From positions 1 through 25,179 of the forward strand of contig JAQMWT010000657.1 in assembly GCA_029834535.1 (NCBI GenBank): a stretch of 25,179 bases of DNA, written 5' to 3'. Shown here piece by piece: positions 18,001 through 25,172 of the stretch. The number at the start of each line of letters is the position of its first letter. The first letter of the stretch is position 1. Made by a program: the position numbers and the translations under genes. The stretch is from Chrysophaeum taylorii (taxonomy: Eukaryota > Sar > Pelagophyceae > Pelagomonadales > Pelagomonadaceae). The notes beneath the pieces are model-generated. The model had not been told where the DNA came from and made no database searches. It was given only the letters and a program-made list of their open reading frames with translations.

Positions 18001-19235
18001 CACCCGAGATTCGCAATACCCAACTCAAGGTCCTCGATCAGCAAGAAGAGGATGCGAACGAGACCATTGACGTCGCCGATAGCCGGCGTGTTATCCTCCA
18101 GGGCGCGGTTCGGCAGCTCTGCCGAGCCGCTCGTCTGCCAGGCGTCGACGAGGACGACGACGACGGCGAGCGAGGCAGACCGGTCCGCGTTCGTATGACG
18201 ACAATCACGCACGCGCTTCAAGATTCGGACAGCCGGTTTCAACGCTGGTTCCCCGATCACAACAAGACGCCAAACAACACGGATTTGAGGCGCGTATCGG
18301 GGCAGGAGCTGGGGATTAGCATCTGGGACGCGCTGAGCAAAGCTGCAACGGAAAAGCACGAACGGGCTTTGGCCAAGCCCGCATTCTTGACATCGCCACA
18401 GGAAATGACGGCGAAAATGATGTCCTCCAAGTCAGTCCGGAATCTCATGATAAGCAAAGAAAAACAGCAGACGTCGCTCAAGTCGGTAGCGAGGATGGTC
18501 ATACGCGGCGCGAAGAAGGCGACCGCGGCGGCGCGCGCCGAGCACATCCTCGCCTGGCTCAACGAACTTCAGCTACTCGCCGCGATGCACTATTTTTCTA
18601 CCGCACAAGCGTGCGCGCTGCTAGAGCGGTGGCAGATCGTCGAAGGTGATACCCTCACGATAGTCGGCCGGAGGGAGGGTGTTCGGCCTCTGGTCGAACT
18701 CGTCGTTATGTTGCACTCGCGTGTCCTCGATCTCTACAACTTCGACGCCCTGCTGAACCTTCTTCCGCCGGCAATGCGCGCAGAGGCGGTGTTTCGCCTC
18801 GGTCTCCTTAACGTATTTTCGCCACTCAATCCCGACGGGCCCTACATCCTGAATTTGAGCGTCCGCGAAGACCGTCAGGTCATCAAGATCCTATGTCACC
18901 TCAAACAAGCCGAGCAGTCCCAGTGGCGCAACCCAGTTCTTCAATGGAAGATGGACTGTCCGGCTGTACCCGAGTGGGATCCCGAGCGCTCCTGGCTCAC
19001 GCGCGACGGTCTCCCGCAGAGTGGCCATCTTACCTTCACGTTCCAGACCAACGAGCCCGAATGGCCGACACGTGTTTTGCTGTCACGTCTCGTCCTCGCC
19101 GGCTTGCCATTACAAGACGAGGAGTTAATGTCCCACGATGTCGCGGGCGAGGGCTGGGTAGACCGGCTCCAAGCCGCGCTCGACGACTGTCAGATCAGGT
19201 GGACATACGGCCGCCGACTCGGGGAGGCTGTTTAG
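15054..19235 (+). CDS. LRR-B: leucine-rich-repeat protein with YxLNL modules, paralogue of LRR-A
   Basis: This is a 1393-aa single-exon protein. The ATG at 15054 (MKTSPRFLERLEN) is the first in frame; the opening further upstream uses only a GTG. LRRs of the same type as LRR-A span ~160-435 (LLHLNLSFNYFCD, LTHLDLSFNSLGAEGG, LRKLNLSNNSVC). The repeated module follows in the same order as in LRR-A: YTLNLADPYDRAVARDLL (Y459), YTLNLAHEGC (Y797) and YILNLSVREDRQV (Y1264), each followed later by a GxL/F strand motif (TGIFEIKL, SGGLLEFDF, SGHLTFTF). The EF-hand region is present but degenerate (ELVETGRLEFEE keeps Gly6, Leu8 and Glu12 but lacks Asp1/Asp3), so calcium binding is doubtful. A (GAC)n run encodes seven Thr near 16785. 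Function is unknown, likely scaffolding. Confidence 0.85.
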   Translation: MKTSPRFLERLENDTQISQGAGHYYGRHQQRPFFEAYRNFTRARSCTISSKLAEGGINPQQSHFMMRVFDPKGDHPDIEDDLLNVDPFGRKESRAPTERTTIRWSCGADVRLPAIALRHQTEKDKTQSPLSARSAFIEACVIKDLQPRAALVLRRLRSTELNLSRSGVGDDLALAFAVCVGKLPQLLHLNLSFNYFCDATLATIVSSLRSVPQLLSLNISGNEVRKKVANELGLLLESAAAQLSRLECEEAGVNDHACATFLSPAICKALTKKASVSCLRHLSLSHNSIGRSAMTSNTNASDILSDWIAKIHCTCTWLDLSWNMIRGKTAVRLGESLKANSSLTHLDLSFNSLGAEGGMAIGDSLTGNRTLRKLNLSNNSVCARAVFAISVALIKGAPVLELLVMNGNPVGKTGCRSLLRVLTRVGNVHKLTKLSLTGCNFPEDAHEAWFDPHRLRAEYTLNLADPYDRAVARDLLEGSATVPCASVRSCIHTNGRDRAEVSCELRWRSASGKSQTGDAELLATLTKDVIMPYFKHADPRDGVPYILRGELADMLIALNLAERKADDDGDRANHAETTTTTTTGDEHSCAVLNEVLYRIPDMLPLLMYRTELVETGRLEFEEFWSVLHALRAAALAGEGTTPGYNYVVNKATGNELDGDLPKTGIFEIKLADCERTQVGEIYGGPAEVQGYATSVSAILEISEVARSAGDRRLLILDMALPSLRLNHETATRLFPLFVEELSDTVAAVARLLPRFVSTLHIHAFIYAMLPLSASRKRLKALLEYQFQILIGMPAGHYTLNLAHEGCREALLDLLRCDASTRSRKKDVDTSQHGNQSSFRNETLNCQSIRIDDGLLATSKAEKSGGLLEFDFVSTTRPEADAEPMSELHFHTLLKHLKIANDADHEFIAAANSLEASTSNVLAWRTKRASRSWVVNRATSLAHLSQGITDTSSYDDLGLRRLALEINQECPAARRRARSKHRLSPEIRNTQLKVLDQQEEDANETIDVADSRRVILQGAVRQLCRAARLPGVDEDDDDGERGRPVRVRMTTITHALQDSDSRFQRWFPDHNKTPNNTDLRRVSGQELGISIWDALSKAATEKHERALAKPAFLTSPQEMTAKMMSSKSVRNLMISKEKQQTSLKSVARMVIRGAKKATAAARAEHILAWLNELQLLAAMHYFSTAQACALLERWQIVEGDTLTIVGRREGVRPLVELVVMLHSRVLDLYNFDALLNLLPPAMRAEAVFRLGLLNVFSPLNPDGPYILNLSVREDRQVIKILCHLKQAEQSQWRNPVLQWKMDCPAVPEWDPERSWLTRDGLPQSGHLTFTFQTNEPEWPTRVLLSRLVLAGLPLQDEELMSHDVAGEGWVDRLQAALDDCQIRWTYGRRLGEAV

Positions 19236-19285
19236 TTGTTATTCTTATGTAAGCAACTCCCAGGCTCAAAGATCCAGAAAGTTGT
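19236..19285 (-). repeat. dispersed repeat copy abutting the LRR-B stop codon
   Basis: TTGTTATTCTTATGTAAGCA, then ACTCCCAGGCTCAAAGATCC, follows the TAG directly. The 3' UTR of LRR-B must therefore run into this element in antisense. Confidence 0.55.
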
Positions 19286-19307
19286 TGTCATGACAAGAAG
19301 TATTTTC

Positions 19308-19365
19308 ATTATGAGAAGAAACTCCTAGGCTCGAAGAGCGAGAATGGAGGATCGCAGAGGGAGTG
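19308..19365 (-). repeat. dispersed repeat copy
   Basis: ATTATGAGAAGAAACTCCTA, then GGCTCGAAGAGCGAGAATGG and AGGATCGCAGAGGGAG. It has the same order of blocks as the copies at 1597 and 19770. Confidence 0.55.
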
Positions 19366-19769
19366 AAAGAATGATAAATGACCACAGAGAACTGCGAAGA
19401 AAGAAGCAGGAACATCAACCGCCAGTCTCAAACATCTAGAGTGAGGGGTCGCAAGACAGGCAGAAACAGAGGCAAGCGGCGGCTTTGCCGCATCGCAGGT
19501 CAGGGCTAAAAAGAGGGGCATGCAGTCGGCTATTAAAATCCGAGTAGGAAAAGGAGATGTTCGGACTTGGCCCGGAGGGAGCGTCTCCAAGACCCCGTCG
19601 CCGCCGCCGCCACCCGTCGAATATAGGCAATCGCAACCCGCCGCAGTGCCAAGGCAGGAGGTGACCTCGCGCAATGCGCGTTGTGTAAAGCAAAGGGGAA
19701 ATCGAACCAAACGTAAGGAAGAGACCGATCAAGCATTAATAGTCCAGTCTGCATTAAACAACAACTGTG

Positions 19770-19835
19770 TGTTGTAATCATGGTTAGCAGCTCACGGGCT
19801 CAAAGAGCCGGAATGGATGAGCGCAGAGTGAACAA
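19770..19835 (-). repeat. dispersed repeat copy with perfect core palindrome
   Basis: GTAATCATGGTTAGCAGCTC, then ACGGGCTCAAAGAGCCGGAA and TGGATGAGCGCAGAG. The core GGCTC-AAA-GAGCC is a perfect inverted repeat here, making this the best-preserved copy. Confidence 0.65.
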
Positions 19836-20032
19836 GAAGAAAGACCAGAGAGTAGGGTAAAGAATTAGCAAGAAAGCGCAAAGAGTGGCGGCAAAAGTAG
19901 GGAGGGGCATAGAGAAGTAGTGAGGACAGGAATAAAGGAAGGTGGAAGGGAGCAAGAGAAAAAGAGAGCATAATGGAGAGGCAGGAGAAGGAAGGTGAAG
20001 AAAGATATACCTGTAGTACAAGTAGGGTGACT

Positions 20033-20070
20033 CATTATTATCGTGGCGAAATACTCCTAGGTTGCCGTAT
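20033..20070 (-). repeat. dispersed repeat fragment
   Basis: CATTATTATCGTGGCGAAAT followed by ACTCCTAGGTTGCCGTA keeps the ATTATT-GTGG...ACTCC...AGG end of the unit but loses the palindromic core. Confidence 0.4.
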
Positions 20071-20265
20071 CTCATTCGAGACAAAAAAGGGGAAGAGGGA
20101 ACCAATCAGGCATTAAATGATTCTGGGTTCGAGGCTGTGCCGCCACCCACGCCGTCGCCGTCGCTGCCATCCACAGAGTACAGGGCACTCCAAGCCCGCC
20201 GAACGGCCAAGGCAGGAGAGTGAATGGCGCAAAGCGTGTTGTGAAAGGCGGAGGGGTTAACTAGA

Positions 20266-20465
20266 ATGAATCTACAATTAAGAGCCACCTAAGCGCGCCG
20301 AAATTCAGGGGTCGGGGTGTGTGGGCAACAGGTGTTTTTTATGTGCGCAAACGACGCGTCTTGGGCCCCTCTACGCGCAGAAAAATCGCGAAGATCCAAG
20401 TCGACGGTGTGTGAAAGTTTCTAGAGCACGACTAAATTCGCCTGAATAGATCTACAATTAAGAAT
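20266..20465 (+). repeat. direct repeat ATCTACAATTAAGA
   Basis: AATGAATCTACAATTAAGAG (about 20267) recurs as AATAGATCTACAATTAAGAA (about 20444). These short flanking copies may mark an old insertion or duplication of the ~175 bp between them. Confidence 0.5.
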
Positions 20466-20600
20466 CAGACGTAACGAGTCGAGAGGCGCAGACTTTATAT
20501 TTTTTCCAGTACCCATACATCTGCTTTTTTTGATATACATGTCTTCTTTATGATACGTAGAGCTCCACTGACGTAGACTCTAGATTTGTTGTGTGGAGCC

Positions 20601-20775
20601 ATGGCTGGTCAGGTCAGGTCTTTAAAGGTCGACTGCTAAGAGGGGGGCGTGTGTGTGGCGCATGAAGGATGTGGGTGGTTTTGTGGGGTAGGAGGGGTGT
20701 GCCTAACGGGCGTAGATATGGCTGGTCAGGTAGTTAGTTAGTTATATTTACATGGGGGGTGTGAGGGGCTCATAG
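20601..20775 (+). repeat. G-rich direct repeat with ATGGCTGGTCAGGT
   Basis: ATGGCTGGTCAGGT at 20601 recurs at 20718, each followed by a run of six G and GTGTG-type sequence (20641 and 20754). The G-runs on this strand (GGGGGG, GGGTGG, GGGG, GGAGGGG) could form a G-quadruplex. No gene is seen here. Confidence 0.6.
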
Positions 20776-20850
20776 CCGTGGCACGCTTGAAGTGGTGGTG
20801 TGAGTGCGAGCATCTCGTGCTTGGTGTCGTATAGCGCGATATCTTTTGTC

Positions 20851-21000
20851 TCGTGGACTTTGGCGGCAGTGTCTTGCGGTTCGTACCGCAACAACGGTGA
20901 CGTTGTATATGACGACGATGGCCTCCGGTATGATGCAGATCACGAGATTTTTATTTCGTGGACTTTGGCAGCAGGGTCTTGCGGTTCGCGCCGCAACAAA
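20851..21000 (+). repeat. 105-bp tandem duplication
   Basis: TCGTGGACTTTGGCGGCAGT with GTCTTGCGGTTCG and CCGCAACAA at 20851 repeats at 20956 with a few substitutions; GACGATGGCC follows each copy. The period of 105 is a multiple of three, so on the minus strand both copies would read as EPQD[TP]AAKVHE[TI]K in the same frame, with a stop between them. Confidence 0.75.
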
Positions 21001-21476
21001 AGATGATACCCATACATATCCATACAGACGATGGCCCCCGCCATGGTGCAGCCTCCGCCCTGCGACGCGATCGCGAGTCCCACGCATTTCTTACGCTCGG
21101 CTTTGTGACCCCAACGCTGGCGATGCTTGTGCCAGGTCGCGATCGCCGCAGAGGTTGGCGACTGGTCCCGTCGCGCCGCACCGTGGTTGTCATCCACTAC
21201 CTGGTTGTCATCCTCGCATTCATTCACCGCATCATTTTCACCGGTGGTGGTGAACGCATTGTCGTCTTTGGCTTCGATCGTGGAACGTGCGTCGCCGGGA
21301 CTTGCCGCGTTGCATTCCTCGTCCTTGCACCTCGTGGCGACCGCAGCCTGGTTGTCATAATCGAATTCATCTACGGCATCACTTTCGCTGCTGGTGCCGA
21401 GCTTGCGTCTCTCCCTTGATCGCGGGAGAGACCGACTCCTCTTCAAACCCTTGAAGTTGGAACCTTGCTCAAACAT
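20940..21476 (-). CDS. hypothetical 178-aa acidic protein (doubtful)
   Basis: The ATG at 21476 opens a frame to a stop at 20940. The N-terminus is basic (KRSRSLPRSRERRK). It is followed by two similar acidic blocks, SDAVDEFDYDNQ and NDAVNECEDDNQVVDDN, which hint at an internal duplication and possible selection on the protein. The C-terminal end covers one unit of the 105-bp tandem repeat, whose second unit lies in the same frame beyond the stop. I recognise no family. It could be a real small gene, the tail of a decayed one, or a chance frame. Confidence 0.25.
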   Translation of the reverse strand: MFEQGSNFKGLKRSRSLPRSRERRKLGTSSESDAVDEFDYDNQAAVATRCKDEECNAASPGDARSTIEAKDDNAFTTTGENDAVNECEDDNQVVDDNHGAARRDQSPTSAAIATWHKHRQRWGHKAERKKCVGLAIASQGGGCTMAGAIVCMDMYGYHLLLRREPQDPAAKVHEIKIS

Positions 21477-21514
21477 GCCATTTTTGGGCTAGCTTCACGG
21501 AACCACTTCACCAG

Positions 21515-21830
21515 GAGTTCGGGATGAACTGGATCTCGGACCGGCTCGACCAGCTCTACAAACTCGAGGACCCTCCTCACAACTTGCGCATTGTGGCCAC
21601 TCCCAAAACTTCGCCGACTTTCGCGCGGCCTCCCGGTCGGAGAACGCCCGCGCAGCCAAAAGGCAAAGGACCTCTTCCTAAAGTGTCTCTGCTCAGCCGC
21701 GGTTCTCCCTCCTCGTTTGCCCCCGAGTTCGGGATGAACAACTGGATCTCGGACCGCCTCGACCAGCTCTACAAGCTCTAGGACCCTCCTCGCAACTTGC
21801 GCATTCTGGCCACTCCCCAAACCTTCGCTT
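21515..21830 (+). repeat. two ~100-bp direct repeats, offset 210 bp
   Basis: GAGTTCGGGATGAACTGGAT with CTCGGACCGGCTCGACCAGC at 21515 recurs at 21725, with a 3-base AAC insertion and few substitutions. Similarity extends through AACTTGCGCATT and GGCCACTCCC. In one plus-strand frame both encode WISDRLDQLYKL, the second ending in a stop at once. About 105 bp of unrelated sequence separates the units. Confidence 0.8.
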
Positions 21831-21870
21831 CAAGAGCGCGCTCCTGAAGACTCAAGAAAAAGTGAAAAGC

Positions 21871-22117
21871 CAACGGCTCCGACATAACGGCGTGATTTTC
21901 GTTGTCGCAGGTAGAAGCTGTCAACGGCTCGCACGACATATTCGACCGTTCTCGGAATCTTTTTCAGTCGTTATTAGAACGGCTCGCAGTTGCACAATTC
22001 AAAATTGTCAACGGCTAGCTTCTTACGGACAAAAAAATAAAATCGCGAAAGCGATTGGAGCACCAAACATACCGAAATTTTGTATTCGGGCTAACAATTC
22101 ATACCGATATTTTGTAT
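21871..22117. repeat. CAACGGCT repeats and small hairpins
   Basis: CAACGGCT or AACGGCTC occurs at 21871, 21922, 21978 and 22009. A 10-bp stem with one bulge spans 21989-22012 (GTTG-ACAATT / AATTGT-CAAC). AATCGC-GAAA-GCGATT at 22041-22056 is a perfect 6-bp stem with a GNRA-type loop. A 17-bp direct repeat, ATACCGAxATTTTGTAT, lies at 22069 and 22101. No gene is seen. Confidence 0.7.
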
Positions 22118-22119
22118 AA

Positions 22120-22575
22120 ACTAACTTCGGACCTCTCCCGGGGATGGGAGCCAGGCTGGGCCGGCAGTAGCCGGTCCAGGATCACAGAGCAAAAATCACA
22201 CAGTTGGGGTAGAGGCGAGGGATGAAAGATCGCCGACCGCATGGTTGCGATGGAGGACGGTGCCTCATGAATCCTGAGCCTTGCGAGGGCATCCGCCCTC
22301 CCGGCGTAGGTTGGCACCTATTCGCCTCTCGGGCGGGCCGGTTGGCAGCCGGAACGTTCGCAGTGGGACGGGGTATGGCCGGGGGGCGCAGACGGAAGGT
22401 TATCGACGAGTTGGTTGTCAGTCACATCGCGGTCTCCTCGTCGCATGGCGAAAAGCTTGATGATCACTCTCCGCCGACCCACCTTTCGGCGCCCCTCGTC
22501 TACAGGCCCGTGATTCCGGACTGGCTCCTGTCGGTCCGGCCTGGCTCCCATGCTCGGGAGAGGTCTGAAGTTAGT
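22120..22575. mobile_element. element with ~60-bp terminal inverted repeats
   Basis: The left arm 22120-22179 (ACTAACTTCGGACCTCTCCC ... ATGGGAGCCAGGC) is matched by the reverse complement of 22516-22575 (ACTAACTTCAGACCTCTCCC ... ATGGGAGCCAGGC) at 51 of 60 positions by eye. The interior (~335 bp) has an open frame but no recognisable transposase, so the unit would be non-autonomous (MITE or foldback type). Part of it recurs in inverted orientation at 915-1075. Target-site duplications are not obvious; TTAG/AACTAAC repeats flank both ends. Confidence 0.65.
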
Positions 22576-23219
22576 TAGTTGGCTAGTTTAGTTAGCTTGC
22601 AGAAGAATATCATCCCTTCCTACTTCCGCCGCCTTATTTGCGCTTCCTCCTTTCGTTTCCAACCTCATCCCTGGTCTATCTTCCTTTTGTTTCACATCCT
22701 CTGTGCTCATCCAACCAGTTTGACATATCACCCCCCCCCCCTCCACATTTTCTCTTCAACCGCAGCCCAAGTAAATTCCATCAGCCTATAGATAGATAAG
22801 TGCAGTCAGCGCCCAAGGCACCCCTGTGGTCGGAGCTTCTTAAGCTTCGCGCCACGTTTGGAGGAGGTCGTTTCTCGTCGCCTGGGGTTGGAATGGAGCG
22901 GAGCCTCTGCTCTGCCACAAGGGTCAGAGAGTAAAGTCAAAGGTTAAGAAGGGGAGGGCGGGAGCGGAATGTGGGCAAATCAGAGTGGTCGATCAGGAAG
23001 GAAGGCTAAGGGTTGGGCCGGCGAAGAAGAGAAGCAGGTCACCTGTGGCGGCAACTCCCGCCTCCTATGGCTTACCCCTCTTCTAGCCCCCCCCCCCCTT
23101 TATCAGGGGCACCCTACTCCGTTCTGATGATGTCAGTTTTCTATATGACGTCATCTTCCCTGATTTCTGTGATTCAAGTTTTCTTAATCATAAATCAACA
23201 GCCGATCCTCAAGTTGTGA
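22576..23219. other. intergenic, pyrimidine-rich, with C-homopolymers
   Basis: No believable gene. TAGTTAGTTGGCTAGTTTAG follows the element. C-runs of 11 (22731-22741) and 12 (23087-23098) are present. The stretch just upstream of the decayed reading frame could contain an old LTR or promoter, but I find no clear TG...CA ends or primer-binding site. Confidence 0.5.
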
Positions 23220-25172
23220 GGACCAGGCACGGAAGTTGTTTGTGGTTGTGTGGCGGGAGAACGGCCATCCTCGTCCAGTGACTCCACCAAGGGCACGGAC
23301 GCGAGCGGCGAGCCAGGATTCGAAGGCACGCCAGGTAGCCCCTAAAATTCTCCTTGCGCCACAGGTGGTGGAGGAATACGAGATTCGAGCGACTATATCG
23401 GTCGCAGCGGACTAGTGCATCTTGCATTCTCTACACGGTCCGCACAAGCCGTGCGCGCCCTGATCAAGCGCGCCGACGCCGACAAGGAATTCCAGAAGGA
23501 CCACTGCCGTGGGAAAGTTCCCCAGCCGGATACGTTAGTCGTCGGAAGTGACGACGCGCGATTCGGTGCTAGCCGACGCGCAACCCGGATACCGCTGCCG
23601 CAGGCGAGCGGAGTGAGGTCGCAACTCACTGAGGCATTGATTGCCGGGCAGAGGCGAATTCTGCCGCCCACCGGACTGATAGATTTGTCGGTGGAAGACG
23701 CACGCAACGACGATATTACGCGTGTCGTGGACGATTAGAAGTTCCAGAGTTGAAAGAGCACGAGAACGACGACGACTCAGCCATTTTGGACCCGCGCTGA
23801 TCTCGGCCGACTAGAACAAGCCAGAGCCGATATGGAAGACGATGATGCTGCCGACGAGCAGACGCGATATGACGAACCGCCAAGCTGTCAGGGTGAGACG
23901 AGCGAGGGGGACGATGATGATGATACTGATTATGATGATGAGGAAGAAGAGATGAGCTACAACGGCGATGAACTGCCGAGGGCGCCGCCGGCGAGACAAC
24001 CGGCAGCCCATCCAGAACGTGCGCGAGGCGATGAACCGCCGAATGTTGCAAAGATTTACAAAGCCCATTTACGCGAGATACGCCGAGAAAATAAGCGCGC
24101 AGAAGAAATCCTCATCCAGCTGATAGAAGAAGAGATACGGCGTGAATCGCTACACCAGAAGAAGATAAAAATAATGAAAGAGCAAATGCGGCACGAACAC
24201 GCTCGATTAGATAAAATACACGAGCAAGTACGATGGTTGACCCGCGAGAGGGATGAATTGCGTACGCCGAGTCGCCCGAGGCGAGCGAGCAGTCTTGAGG
24301 GAGAATTCCGACCCTCGGAGGTGCCGCCGCCCACGCGAACGCGAGCGAAAGTTAGGAAGCCGCGCGACGACGACGACGAGTCGTCCGAGATGACCGAAAC
24401 AGCGAAAGTTAGGAAGCCGCGTGACGACGACGACGAGTCGTCCGAGATGACCGAAACAGCGAAAGTTAGGAAGCCGCGTGACGACGACGACGAGTCGTCC
24501 GAGATGACCAAAACGTCGTTAAACTACGAGCAAGAGCAATCCAAGTCGAAGGAGCTCACCCAAACCAAAATCCCCACAGAATCTTAGAATCTGACCGAAA
24601 CGTCGTTAAACTACGGGCCGAAGCCGACAACCACTTCTGACCCGGTGTCACCGTTGGTGGTACGATATGATTTGTCGTCAGCTGACACAACCCTCGGTTT
24701 TGACGACGCGCCGGAGTTATGTGTAATCCGATTTACGAGCCCGGCACAGCCGATGACGACCAAAGGAAAGGGACCCGCCGCTGAACGCTCGATGATGAAT
24801 CTACCTCCGGACATTCAAGTGGATGACACTTCGTCTCCACGATCGAATAGGGTGCGTCGCAGAGGATTACCTTCGAATGGATAAGAATGCGCGCACCTGG
24901 TGTACACACCCATCGAACTTCACGTGCCTTTGGTGGCCATTTTTGACAGATATGACGTCGGGGACGACGGCCTTCTTCTTTTGCAGCCCCCCCCGACCGA
25001 ACCGACCGCAGACGTTTTTTTCTTGCAGAGTTTTATTCCCTTTGGACGCTGGAGGACATTCGTGTGCCGACATTCTAGCGACGAGGCGATTGCCGATATT
25101 TACAACGATGGAGTGGATGAGATAAGGCGAGTGAAAACGGCCGAGAAACCGAATACGAAAGCGGAGAGATGA
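23220..25172 (+). pseudogene. decayed single-frame gene (or retroelement gag-like region)
   Basis: One frame spans 651 codons with five internal stops (TAA 23343, TAG 23736, TGA 23751, TAG 24585, TAA 24882) and a final TGA at 25170; a random frame would have roughly thirty. The longest open part, ATG 23832 to 24587, gives 251 aa. It has an acidic start (ETSEGDDDDDTDYDDEEEEM), a charged helical coiled coil (IYKAHLREIRRENKRAEEIL ... LTRERDEL) and three 19-residue repeats. Protein-like sequence continues across every stop without a frame change (for example QPFWTRADLGRLEQARADME across the 23832 ATG). The final part contains VYTPIELHVPLVAIFDRYDV. I recognise no domain. Short introns could hide the paired stops at 23736/23751, but not all five. 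Confidence 0.6.
24345..24515 (+). repeat. three tandem 57-bp repeats
   Basis: Units at 24345, 24402 and 24459 are nearly identical and encode AKVRKPRDDDDESSEMTET, with the last unit changed to TKT. The near-identity points to recent expansion within an otherwise decayed frame. Confidence 0.95.

Larger units (their letters stand above)
19560..20265. repeat. diverged direct repeat of the element body
   Basis: The segments ~19585-19710 and ~20135-20260 share GCCAAGGCAGGAG, then GCGCAA, then GCGTTGTGTAAAG / GCGTGTTGTGAAAG, then AGGGG. Both are preceded by CCGCC-rich sequence and AATCAGGCATTAA / GATCAAGCATTAA blocks. Each lies between copies of the GGCTCAAAGAGCC core. Together with the purine-rich sequence 19840-20030 this suggests several nested or tandem insertions of one element family. 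Confidence 0.5.

Noticed and set aside
15275..19252. Many open frames antisense to, or in other frames of, LRR-B
   Set aside because: They are shadows of the GC-rich coding frame; the LRR and YxLNL patterns exist only in the plus-strand frame.
20126..20145. tRNA gene or tRNA-derived promoter (GGGTTCGAGGC resembles a B box)
   Set aside because: No A box at the right distance and no cloverleaf could be drawn.
22576..23219. 5' LTR of a retrotransposon ahead of the decayed frame
   Set aside because: No paired LTR in the window, no clear TG...CA ends, no primer-binding site, and no reverse transcriptase or integrase motifs seen anywhere in the window.
23393..24511. Minus-strand frames opposite the right-edge remnant
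   Set aside because: Ser/Arg-rich complements of acidic repeats; they lack the continuity seen in the plus-strand frame.
24345..24515. CRISPR-like array
   Set aside because: Units are contiguous with no spacers, are in frame within a protein, and the genome is eukaryotic.
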